NCBI RefSeq assembly: GCF_002201535.1 | Contig: NZ_NIWW01000002.1 | Coordinates: 372,001-436,000 of the forward strand | DNA from: Lacimicrobium sp. SS2-24 | GTDB taxonomy: Bacteria; Pseudomonadota; Gammaproteobacteria; Enterobacterales; Alteromonadaceae | Reading direction: 5' to 3' | DNA length: 64,000 bases | In this document: in pieces, positions 45,484 to 53,098 of the stretch | How the letters are laid out: the number at the start of each line of letters is the position of its first letter | Position numbering within the stretch: position 1 is the stretch's first letter | Program-made: the position numbers and the translations under genes | Notes under the pieces: model-generated | Told to the model about the DNA's origin: nothing | Databases searched by the model: none | Seen by the model: the letters and a program-made list of their open reading frames with translations, nothing else

Positions 45484-45951
45484 TCAGCAACCATCCGTTG
45501 TAGCGATGAAGGTTGGGGCGCGATCTTCGCGGGCAGAAGTATAACGAATTTTACAGTTGGCGGGATCGGGCGCGTTGCTGATGCGCACATCAATCGCACC
45601 TAATTGTCCGCCACAATTCCCCCCGATCCACTCAAATGGATCGTCAGTGGCTACGGCCCGCGCGATACCACTGGGATGAGGGCAGGGATACCCGCAGCGC
45701 AGGGTGATGGTCTCTGTGCCAACATCAATGGTGGGATCAGTGGAACAATCGGTTTTATTCTCGATTCTTGCTTTGTAATTGACCAGATCCGATGCCGAAC
45801 GCATGTTCCCCTTGAGGGCCTCTAGTGAGGCTATTCGTGCATCCGCGCTGATATCGAGAAACTTAGGTGCGGCGATGACGGCAAGAATACCTAAAACAAC
45901 AATAACGATAATCAGTTCGATGAGCGTAAAGCCCCTAACATTGGATTCCAT
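45484..45951 (-). CDS. Type IV pilin-like protein, MSHA (MshA)-like
   Basis: 155 residues. The prepilin leader MESNVRG is followed by FTLIELIIVIVVLGILAVIAAPKF, with the cleavage site between Gly7 and Phe8 and the conserved Glu at mature position 5. KFLDISADARIASLEALKGNMRSASDLV is typical of MshA-like pilins. The globular part has six cysteines, one at the C-terminus, giving likely disulfide loops. No other msh gene is near, so it may be an orphan (minor) pilin handled by a secretion or MSHA system elsewhere. AGGA seven bases upstream supports the ATG at 45951. Confidence 0.85.
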   Translation of the reverse strand: MESNVRGFTLIELIIVIVVLGILAVIAAPKFLDISADARIASLEALKGNMRSASDLVNYKARIENKTDCSTDPTIDVGTETITLRCGYPCPHPSGIARAVATDDPFEWIGGNCGGQLGAIDVRISNAPDPANCKIRYTSAREDRAPTFIATTDGC

Positions 45952-46126
45952 CGAGGGTCCTGTGCAATCTTGTCAAAATATGGGCAAGGTAAAAAGGCGA
46001 TGTTACCAATATTCCTCAGGGTAATTAAGCGGTTATTGTGTGCATTGCGATAGCAAAGGGTATGACAGCAGTTAACCCCAGGGAGCATTGTTTAGATGCC
46101 CCTTCTTGTAATAAATGTGCAAGCTA

Positions 46127-46714
46127 TTATCTAAGCTGTAAATGGTAGCGGGTGGTTTGCTGCCCGGCAGCCAGGGTCTGGATCTTAGGTTCACTGTAGC
46201 TGGTCATAATAGGGCCAAGCTCGATGGGAAAGTCGATTTGCAGATCCTTTAACTGACCGGCAGCGGGAATAAACCCATCGATATTGATCACCAGGTCATG
46301 ATAACGCCCGTGTGTATCCTGTTTATGGTGATCTGTGTGGCCAGGCAGTACGGCGGTGGCAATCTCATCCTGCAGTTGCTGGCGCAGCTGCGCTATGTTT
46401 AGCAATCGGGTTTGCCGACTTTCCAGCGGCTGGCCGTCTACTGCAATAACCAGCTCCTGACTGAACATCTTCACCAGTTGTTGATGGAATTCCACCATTT
46501 TGCTTTCGTCAGCCACCAGGTGGGCGATGGAAAGCGGCTTTCCCTGCCACTGCATACGCTGAAACAAGGCGGTTAACGAGGTGGCCACCCGTACCGACAG
46601 ATGATCTTTTTGCCGTAAGGTCATGGTGGCCGTGGTGATATTTAACCCGTGGGCACTGACCATGGCAGTTTCGAACAAACCCAAGGCCAGTATTATCAAG
46701 AGTAACTTTTTCAT
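46127..46714 (-). CDS. Hypothetical exported protein
   Basis: 195 residues with a signal peptide (MKKLLLIILALGLFETAMVSA, mature start HGLNITTATM). The mature part is predicted beta-strand plus helix with a histidine-rich stretch GHTDHHKQDTHGRYHD near residue 150. The N-terminal HGL...ATMTLR motif is reminiscent of the ectodomain preceding HupE/UreJ-type transporters, but there is no membrane part. It starts 24 bp after the end of the PEBP/YHYH lipoprotein gene and is probably translated from the same message. Function unknown. Confidence 0.65.
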   Translation of the reverse strand: MKKLLLIILALGLFETAMVSAHGLNITTATMTLRQKDHLSVRVATSLTALFQRMQWQGKPLSIAHLVADESKMVEFHQQLVKMFSQELVIAVDGQPLESRQTRLLNIAQLRQQLQDEIATAVLPGHTDHHKQDTHGRYHDLVINIDGFIPAAGQLKDLQIDFPIELGPIMTSYSEPKIQTLAAGQQTTRYHLQLR

Positions 46715-46738
46715 GCTATTGCGTCTCTCTTGTCAGCC

Positions 46739-49375
46739 TTAACGACAATGGCTGGTGACCACATCATTGCTGCCGCTGGTGTCGGTTTTGTCCAGACGAT
46801 AACGGAAGTTGTAACAGGCTTTGCCAGACTCATACCCTGACTCCCCTTCGCCGTAGGCCCGATACATGATCAGGGCAATATTGCCGGCAGGAATATGAGT
46901 ATTTTCCGGGTGCGGCGTGACCTCGATAAAGGTCCAGTTTTTGCCCTCGAAAGTCATGGTGTCGTAGTCCGTTAACTCCACCTCAGTACCAAATTTAAAA
47001 TCATCAAGACGCTCATTTTCCCAATGTGCCGGTGCGGTTAACATGGCGTTTTCCTGATCTGCAGCTGCCCGATAGCAAGCGATGGTATAAGGCGCTGTTG
47101 TGCTGGAGTAATAGACATACTCGCTGCCGTCACCATGAAGGTCGTAGGCATTACATTCGTCTAACGGTCTGTCTCCGGTTTTCACTTTGTTAGGGCGATA
47201 ATCCAGGTCGGTATAACGACCGCCACCATAATTGACGCCATCGCTGGTCAGTTGTCCGCCACCTGTTCCGAAATACAGGGGAATACCATCGAACATATAA
47301 CCCAGGGGTTTGGACGGGTTATGGGTGTCCATCAGACACAATGGGGCATAATGGTAGTGATAGTCTTCACCGTTACCGGCATGGGCACCACACTGGTCCA
47401 GCTCACCCAGCAGCACGGTATCGCGATCACTATAGTCTTCGCCAAGTTGTGCCACTTCACCGGGGCTGTTTTCTTTTGCATAGTGGAGAATGGGCACACC
47501 ATCAACGGCAATGCCAATGGGATAGTGAATATTTAAATTGCTGCTGGTGGTTCCAAGATACTCCGGCTGCAGCGGCACCGCCCAACTCACCTGTTGCTCC
47601 AGTGGAACACGGCCAATCCAGGACTGGGTGCCGACGTTGGGTTTATCTATGTCCAGTTGTGAGCGATCGGGAAGGCCGACTAAGGTGTTCACCGTCATAG
47701 TGTTGCTGTCACAGCTCACCGAGACCAGATCACTGTAGTCTTCAAACGCTTGTGACTTGGTTGCACAGTCGCTTGGGGTAGATGTGGGCACATGCTCGTC
47801 ATCGTTTTGGTCGTAACGTATGCGGGTCATGTTCAGTGTGCTACTAGCCAGAACTTTGTCAGCAATGGCTTCTTCCAGGGTGACCAGATCGGTACTACTG
47901 CCGTTCAGACCGAGGCTACCCACCTCGGCAGACAGTGCATACAGCTTAATGATATAGGTGTGCTCTGACTGACCTTGCGAGCAAGGCGCGGAAAATTCCT
48001 GAAGGCCGTTGACCGAATTAATGCCAAATACCCCCACTTTGGTTTCGGCTTCCGCCAAAGCGGTGGTCGAGGCAGGAATATCAAACAGTATTTCGTAATA
48101 ATGTGCCCCGGCCAAATTAGTATCGGCCGGATTGGGGAAGGTATACATTTCCAGCGCGAAAGACTGAGTTCCGGCAGGTGCATTTTCCCAGCTAAGGGGC
48201 AGCATCTTCCCGTGGCCTGCGCCTTCGCAGGTGGTGCTAAGGGGCATAATAAGGTTGGATTTCAATGCCGGGCTGGACAACGTAAAGTCGCCGGTTGGCG
48301 TATCGCCGCCTGAAGAATCCGCAGAGCCAATAGTGGCGCGAACAATCACGTCGTTATCCAAAACCAAATTGCTGCTCCAGATAAACTGGGCGTCATTGGC
48401 GCTGTTATCAAATAGATCGGTAAAACGGGTATAGGCAGGCTTATTATCCACACCTACCGTGGTATTGGTGTAGGTGCTGGCACTTGGCCAGTTGGCATCA
48501 TCAAAGCTGCTGGCCGCCCAATTCTGAGGCAGGCTCCAGTGGGCGCCATATACCTGATTTATATCTGCAGGAGCATCAGTGGAACAGGCTGCACTGCTGC
48601 GTAACCCATCAGATTGGGTTAGGCAGTCGGTGTCGGTGAGCGGGGCAGTATAAAAGGTCTGCGCCTTCCAGTTTTCATCGGTTTTGCCGATGATTTCGCC
48701 ATCAGCGTCTTTAAATACCGCCACCAGGCCACCGTCACCCGGATGATAGTCACCGCCCTGGTTACTTTCTGTGCCGGTGCCCAGGTTTTCTTCCCAGTCC
48801 ACCAGGTGCATGGCTACAGTAAAGGGCTGCTTAACTTTGAAACGTACAATATTGGAGTTAAATTCGGTAAAGGGAACGGGGTCTTTGCCAACAGCCACGC
48901 CATTGACGTATAGCTCGAAGTAATTGTCGGCAAAAATAAAGGCACTGATGATTTCGCCATCGGCATCTATCTCAACAATATCACTGCCGCTAAGTGCGGC
49001 AATGGCATCGGCTGAACTGTTGTAGCTATGGCCCGACACATAGGTATTATAAAGGTCGCTGGCGGCAGGAACGCTATTATCCAAAAACCGAACTTCTGCC
49101 GGTACTGTCCAGCTATTGCCCTGGCTGTCATCGATGCTTCCAAGGGCAGCGACCCGGCTACCCGCAGGGAATAAATTGGCTTCTGTTACCGTGGCCAAGC
49201 CCTGGGTGAAAGTGGGAGCATCGTCACTGGTGCCGGTATCCCCACCTGTACCCGTGTCACCACCCGTTCCGGTTCCACCACTATTATCCGGGTTGGGGCT
49301 ACTGTCGCTGCCTCCCCCTCCGCACGCGGTTAACATCATGGCAATGAGTAAAGTGGAAAGTAATTTTTTATACAT
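46739..49375 (-). CDS. Large lipoprotein with PEBP-like and YHYH domains
   Basis: 878 residues. A lipoprotein signal ends in the lipobox LTAC (Cys about 18), followed by a Gly/Thr/Asp-rich linker with repeated GTGGDTGTGGDTGT. Residues about 55-340 form a beta-rich region of carbohydrate-binding type (WENLGTG..., ending in SSFDDANWPSAS). Residues about 355-510 resemble a PEBP (YbhB/YbcL) domain: FTLSSPALKSN, HGKMLPLSWENAPAGTQSFAL, AGAHYYEILFDIP. The C-terminal third is a YHYH domain: ILHYAKENS, DQCGAHAGNGEDYHYHYAP, then GYMFDGIPLYF. It is an outer-membrane-anchored protein of unknown function; the His-rich core suggests metal binding. Followed by a small exported protein. Confidence 0.8.
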   Translation of the reverse strand: MYKKLLSTLLIAMMLTACGGGGSDSSPNPDNSGGTGTGGDTGTGGDTGTSDDAPTFTQGLATVTEANLFPAGSRVAALGSIDDSQGNSWTVPAEVRFLDNSVPAASDLYNTYVSGHSYNSSADAIAALSGSDIVEIDADGEIISAFIFADNYFELYVNGVAVGKDPVPFTEFNSNIVRFKVKQPFTVAMHLVDWEENLGTGTESNQGGDYHPGDGGLVAVFKDADGEIIGKTDENWKAQTFYTAPLTDTDCLTQSDGLRSSAACSTDAPADINQVYGAHWSLPQNWAASSFDDANWPSASTYTNTTVGVDNKPAYTRFTDLFDNSANDAQFIWSSNLVLDNDVIVRATIGSADSSGGDTPTGDFTLSSPALKSNLIMPLSTTCEGAGHGKMLPLSWENAPAGTQSFALEMYTFPNPADTNLAGAHYYEILFDIPASTTALAEAETKVGVFGINSVNGLQEFSAPCSQGQSEHTYIIKLYALSAEVGSLGLNGSSTDLVTLEEAIADKVLASSTLNMTRIRYDQNDDEHVPTSTPSDCATKSQAFEDYSDLVSVSCDSNTMTVNTLVGLPDRSQLDIDKPNVGTQSWIGRVPLEQQVSWAVPLQPEYLGTTSSNLNIHYPIGIAVDGVPILHYAKENSPGEVAQLGEDYSDRDTVLLGELDQCGAHAGNGEDYHYHYAPLCLMDTHNPSKPLGYMFDGIPLYFGTGGGQLTSDGVNYGGGRYTDLDYRPNKVKTGDRPLDECNAYDLHGDGSEYVYYSSTTAPYTIACYRAAADQENAMLTAPAHWENERLDDFKFGTEVELTDYDTMTFEGKNWTFIEVTPHPENTHIPAGNIALIMYRAYGEGESGYESGKACYNFRYRLDKTDTSGSNDVVTSHCR

Positions 49376-49615
49376 TGGCGACCTCGTTTGTTCACATGTA
49401 TAGAAGTGGCGGCCTCAGGTATAGACTGGGCCTGCACCTGGCTGCGTTGCCTTTACCTGAAACAGACAACTCACCATGAAGGCGAAGACAACCCGTGACG
49501 ACCAGACAATGAATAACCCGCAGCCCACCAAAGGCAAGGATGGATACGCAGGGGTTATCTGCGGGCGAAGCGGATAAACGTTGGGCCAGACGAACGCTGG
49601 CCCAAACTTGGTTAT

Positions 49616-50656
49616 TTAACCGGCTTTGCGTCTTCGCCATGCCAGGGCTGAGAGGCCAAACAGGCTAAGCAGGAAGGTACCCGGTTCGGGCACAGCTGTT
49701 ACATCAGTGGGCTTGGCCGCCACAAACTCATAAGAAGTATTGGCTTCATCCAGATAAATCAGGGGTCTGGGGATATAATCGATGACCTGCAACAGTCTAT
49801 CTGTTTCCTTGTTGAAAATGTCTTTTACAAAAGGCTCGGCGCTGGGGGCATACTCAAAATTTATCTTTGCATCCACAAAATAGCCCTGGTAATCGCTGTC
49901 CAGGCTATTGAAAGAGCGGTTGAAGGAAAAGCTCCAGTTAATGGCAGAGATAAAATTATCCGCCACATATTGATCCACCTCGGCTTGGGTCGGGTCTGTT
50001 AGGCCAGGCTCGAAACCTTGGTAAGTATCCAGAAAGAAACTCTCAAAGGGATTCTGTATCAATTCGCTATAGAATATACCAGCATCAAATTCGGATTTGT
50101 TATAAAACTCACCTTGCAGCCCTATTGCCAGGTGACTGCCTGAAGGGGCAGCCATTGGCGCGATATCGCTGAGGCTTTTATTCGGGTCCGATACCAGGCT
50201 GTTGTTACGGTCATAGAAATTAAACAGTGGGCCAGAAAACCCGTCAGCTATCCTAGTTTCTAGCATCATAACCGTTGCTTGTTGGTAAAAATCCCGGTTA
50301 GCGACGGTTTGATAAAACTTTTCCTGATTACTGGCGTCATCAAAATCCACGCTAAAGGTGGAATTTACCTGAAAAGGATCCTCCCAGCTATGCCACAGCG
50401 CCCCGCTGGAGGGGTCAAACTGGTGGTTGAAGTCTGAAAAACGAATATCCAGCCGAAAATCGTTGTAGCCAAAGCCTTCACCGTAATTCAGCAGGTGCGT
50501 CTGGGTGAAGGTCAGATCCTTTAACACATTGATATAGTTAGCCTGTCCGGAAGGGGTCGTACCGTGGTTAAATTCCAGTTGCACCAAACCGGCCTGGGCG
50601 GTTGACATCAACATCGCGCTGGCGAGTATGCCAATAGATAAAATACGTTTTTGCAA
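49616..50656 (-). CDS. PEP-CTERM sorting-domain protein
   Basis: 346 residues. A signal peptide (cleavage after AQA, about residue 22) and a C-terminal VPEPGTFLLSLFGLSALAWRRRKAG: the PEP motif, a hydrophobic helix and a basic tail. This is the sorting signal recognised by exosortase. The mature part is rich in aromatic and acidic residues and shows no domain I recognise. Such proteins are usually linked to exopolysaccharide. No exosortase or polysaccharide genes are in the window, so the sorting machinery must be elsewhere. A GGGTGAAAACCC box lies about 220 bp upstream. Confidence 0.88.
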   Translation of the reverse strand: MQKRILSIGILASAMLMSTAQAGLVQLEFNHGTTPSGQANYINVLKDLTFTQTHLLNYGEGFGYNDFRLDIRFSDFNHQFDPSSGALWHSWEDPFQVNSTFSVDFDDASNQEKFYQTVANRDFYQQATVMMLETRIADGFSGPLFNFYDRNNSLVSDPNKSLSDIAPMAAPSGSHLAIGLQGEFYNKSEFDAGIFYSELIQNPFESFFLDTYQGFEPGLTDPTQAEVDQYVADNFISAINWSFSFNRSFNSLDSDYQGYFVDAKINFEYAPSAEPFVKDIFNKETDRLLQVIDYIPRPLIYLDEANTSYEFVAAKPTDVTAVPEPGTFLLSLFGLSALAWRRRKAG

Positions 50657-50870
50657 AATGTTTACTCCTGAAAACCCGTTAAACCACTACTTTGCTGCGC
50701 CGTATTCGAATGGGAACCCGACCGTTTTATATTGATGAAGAGGCTGATGTGTTGATTCCTGATAAACGGAAATTTGTCCACTCTTTTGCCTCTGACATCC
50801 TACCCCGGCTAAACCACCGCCAACATGCAAAAGTCTATTAGGCTGTATTAGAGCAAATCCGGGCGATTCA

Positions 50871-50887
50871 GGCTTGGGTGAAAACCC
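50871..50887. promoter_or_regulatory. Box GGCTTGGGTGAAAACCC upstream of the PEP-CTERM gene
   Basis: The 17 bases GGCTTGGGTGAAAACCC are identical to 53058-53074, upstream of the unknown secreted-protein gene. GGGTGAAAACCC is an imperfect inverted repeat (GGGT and ACCC around a 4-base centre), and both copies are followed by ATTTTGC after two or three bases. Similarity also extends about 20 bases to the left (GA-CA-AT-C pattern at the same spacing). A response-regulator binding site is the likely reading. Confidence 0.5.
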
Positions 50888-50944
50888 CTATTTTGCCTGT
50901 TCAGGCTAAAAACTGCTCAATCAGGGGGGGTAAATGAGCAGAGC

Positions 50945-50980
50945 CAGCGCTTACATCTTAGTGAGAGATAAAGCGCTGGG
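50945..50980 (-). terminator. Hairpin after the 193-residue lipoprotein gene
   Basis: CCAGCGCTT pairs with AAGCGCTGG over 9 bp with an 18-base loop, just after the stop of the lipoprotein gene on the minus strand. A weak T/C-rich stretch follows. Weak terminator or RNA-protecting hairpin. Confidence 0.4.
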
Positions 50981-50988
50981 AGGTCTGA

Positions 50989-51570
50989 TTAGTAGCTTTG
51001 AATACCGGTGCTGGGCGTTTTGCTGGCGTCGGTTGTAGACTGTGTTGTTGAACTTTGCTCCGCTTTCTGATTGGAGATGGCGGCTTTATTATCAACGGTA
51101 TCGCCAATGGTGACGGTGGTGTGGCCTGCTTCAATGGCCCAATTGGTTAATACGCCGTCCAGGGTTTTCATATACAGGGCTTTGGCTTCGTCTTTGCTCA
51201 GTTGATAGTTAGAGGAAAACTCACAGGCACGAAAAAACAACTCCCGGGTCATGAGTACCGTGGGGGTTCTGCCCGCCAATTCCACTTCTTCTGAATCTTC
51301 ATTGGTGCTGGCACCTTTGTCGCCCCCGGTATTGATCAGGGACACATCAATATTACCCCCGTCTTTTTGATCAAAGGCGGAGTCCGGATGCGGCAGGGAA
51401 CACAGATAATGGTTATTGTCCCGTTGCATCACATAGATTTGCCCCTGACCGGAGGTGGTGGTCAGAACATGGTTATTGTCTAAGGTGCTTTGCTTAGGTA
51501 CGGGGTATTCCAGGGACGTACAGCCACTTATAAGAATAAGCACAGTGCTGCAGGCAACTAAATACTTCAT
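50989..51570 (-). CDS. Hypothetical lipoprotein
   Basis: 193 residues. The signal MKYLVACSTVLILISGC ends in a lipobox with Cys17. The mature part contains YVMQRDNNHYLCSLPHPDSAFDQ, an acidic stretch (NEDSEEVEL) and ELFFRACEFSSNYQLSKDEAKALYMKTLDGVL, the last typical of small envelope proteins. The tail is low-complexity Ser/Thr. It lies downstream of the 452-residue secreted protein gene, from which a strong terminator separates it. I do not recognise a family; an outer-membrane partner of that protein is a guess from position. Confidence 0.65.
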   Translation of the reverse strand: MKYLVACSTVLILISGCTSLEYPVPKQSTLDNNHVLTTTSGQGQIYVMQRDNNHYLCSLPHPDSAFDQKDGGNIDVSLINTGGDKGASTNEDSEEVELAGRTPTVLMTRELFFRACEFSSNYQLSKDEAKALYMKTLDGVLTNWAIEAGHTTVTIGDTVDNKAAISNQKAEQSSTTQSTTDASKTPSTGIQSY

Positions 51571-51585
51571 GGCAACCTCAATACG

Positions 51586-51613
51586 AAAAAACCGGCACTA
51601 AAGTAGTGCCGGT
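51586..51613 (-). terminator. Rho-independent terminator after the 452-residue secreted-protein gene
   Basis: Read on the minus strand: ACCGGCACTA, 3-base loop, TAGTGCCGGT, then TTTTT. A perfect 10-bp stem with a T-run, placed 20 bp after the stop at 51633. Transcription into the next lipoprotein gene must be by read-through or from a promoter in this short gap. Confidence 0.85.
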
Positions 51614-51632
51614 ATGTGTTCAAAATAACCTG

Positions 51633-52991
51633 TTATTGCATGGCGTCCGCTAACCAGGCGGGCGCATCGGTCGGATAAAACACCGTTGGATCAAAGCTGA
51701 TGCGGGTAGGCGCATGGTCACTGGATAATCCCCAGGTTGACAGTTTACCCTGGAACCACTGTTCAAATGCGGCTACAACAGAAGGGTGCTTGGCTTTGTA
51801 GCGAGCGGTCAGTTTGCTGTGCTCAACACCCAGTTCGGTGGCTTTTTTCAGAGCAGAGCTTAACTGGTCGCTGTTACCGTTGGAGGCGATAATATCAATC
51901 CAGGTGATGGCCTGAGTTTCCACGTCACCAAACCAGTTGGGATACTTGGTAATGGAGTTTAAGTTTCTCACATAACGGGCCAGATCTTCACCTTTAACCA
52001 CCATCATATGGTAATCATACTGATGAGCCCCCGGGTTGTTCTGCCACTTCTTAAAGGAGAAGGCCCACAGGTCGTCCTTGTGAATAGGCATGACATCCGT
52101 GGTTTGAAAGGGCGTGGTGCCAGACACATTCATGGATTTACCGTACATGCCAATCATCTGGGGATAGTTGCTCATATAATTCATCCATTTATCGCCAACC
52201 GCTGCTGGTATGATGTAGTTATAATTGCGACAGGTAACAGTCGTACGCTCATCACCGCTCATGTCACGGTTTAAGCCGAGGCGGCCATCAGGAAATGACC
52301 AGGGTGTTTCTGGGTATTTATACAGACAGCCCTGGGTGCCTGGGCCTTTTTCATAGAAATCTTCATAAAAGAAGTTGGCCAGATCGGTTACCCCTTCCAG
52401 GGCGATGGTGGCAATAATATTGTTTTCTTCCTGTAGCTCGGCTGTCAGGTTGGCGGCCATTTCCTGGCCTTTGGTGGCCGCATCAGCCGCAGTGAGACCG
52501 TCGATTTCGGCCTGACCTACTTCCTGGATATAACGGCGGCGCTCTGATAAGAAGCCGAGGCGTAAGGTTGTCGCTGTGGTATAGGTTTTTAGCAAAGCCA
52601 CAAAGTTATTGTGGTTCATATGAGTGCGTATTTCGTTTTGCACTGTGCCCGCGTCGTCGACGATTTTATCTATTTTATTTTTGTTCTTTAAATAGTTTGA
52701 ATTGGGATTGTAGGTGTTAATACCGTTAAAAACGTCGCCGATGCTCACTTCAATTTGATCTAAGGCAGCCTGATTAAAGCCTTCATCTACGATGTTTTGC
52801 ACTTGTTGAGGCGTAGCAGCAGGATCATCGCCGCCAAAAATTGATTCAAATGCGTCCCCAAGTATCAGCCCCGCGACTTTCTCAGCCAGCTTAATGCCAA
52901 TGTCGGTTGTGCTACTGGCAACAGCCTGTTGCGAGTTAAGTAAGGTGAAAACAGTTGTAGCTGTGGCCAGACAGAGCCCGAGTTTATTCAT
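51633..52991 (-). CDS. Hypothetical secreted protein, helical
   Basis: 452 residues with a signal peptide (MNKLGLCLATATTVFTLLNSQQAVA). The next 200 residues are strongly helical (DIGIKLAEKVAGLILGDAFESIFGG, then long Ala/Glu/Gln-rich helices around 90-200). This arrangement recalls the helical pore-forming region of Cry-type and related toxins, but that is a shape-level impression only. The C-terminal half has NYNYIIPAAVGDKWMNYMSNYPQMIG and no motif I know. Two Cys (CLYKY and CRNYNY) may pair. A GGGTGAAAACCC box lies about 70 bp upstream and a strong terminator follows, so it is likely a single regulated gene. Confidence 0.65.
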   Translation of the reverse strand: MNKLGLCLATATTVFTLLNSQQAVASSTTDIGIKLAEKVAGLILGDAFESIFGGDDPAATPQQVQNIVDEGFNQAALDQIEVSIGDVFNGINTYNPNSNYLKNKNKIDKIVDDAGTVQNEIRTHMNHNNFVALLKTYTTATTLRLGFLSERRRYIQEVGQAEIDGLTAADAATKGQEMAANLTAELQEENNIIATIALEGVTDLANFFYEDFYEKGPGTQGCLYKYPETPWSFPDGRLGLNRDMSGDERTTVTCRNYNYIIPAAVGDKWMNYMSNYPQMIGMYGKSMNVSGTTPFQTTDVMPIHKDDLWAFSFKKWQNNPGAHQYDYHMMVVKGEDLARYVRNLNSITKYPNWFGDVETQAITWIDIIASNGNSDQLSSALKKATELGVEHSKLTARYKAKHPSVVAAFEQWFQGKLSTWGLSSDHAPTRISFDPTVFYPTDAPAWLADAMQ

Positions 52992-53057
52992 GGTTACCCT
53001 CTACTAGGTAAAAAAGCAAAAACGTGGTTTCAGATTGGAACAGATTCTTATTGCCGA

Positions 53058-53074
53058 GGCTTGGGTGAAAACCC
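53058..53074. promoter_or_regulatory. Second copy of the GGCTTGGGTGAAAACCC box
   Basis: Identical over 17 bases to 50871-50887. It sits about 70 bp before the start of the 452-residue secreted-protein gene and 25 bp after the end of the hybrid-kinase gene. Its closeness to a kinase/LuxR-regulator operon suggests that regulator as binder. Confidence 0.5.
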
Positions 53075-53098
53075 TCATTTTGCTGGCTGAGGTGAAAT

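Larger units (their letters stand above)
50657..50988. other. Intergenic region with a conserved box and a hairpin
   Basis: These 332 bp hold the GGGTGAAAACCC box (50876-50887), a hairpin CCAGCGCTT/AAGCGCTGG (50945-50980) that could end transcription of the lipoprotein gene at 50989, and the promoter of the PEP-CTERM gene. A 43-codon plus-strand frame (50709-50837) has no ribosome-binding site and I do not count it as a gene. Confidence 0.5.

Noticed and set aside
50709-50837. A 43-codon plus-strand frame in the region before the PEP-CTERM gene
   Set aside because: Too short to be meaningful, no ribosome-binding site, and no similarity I recognise.
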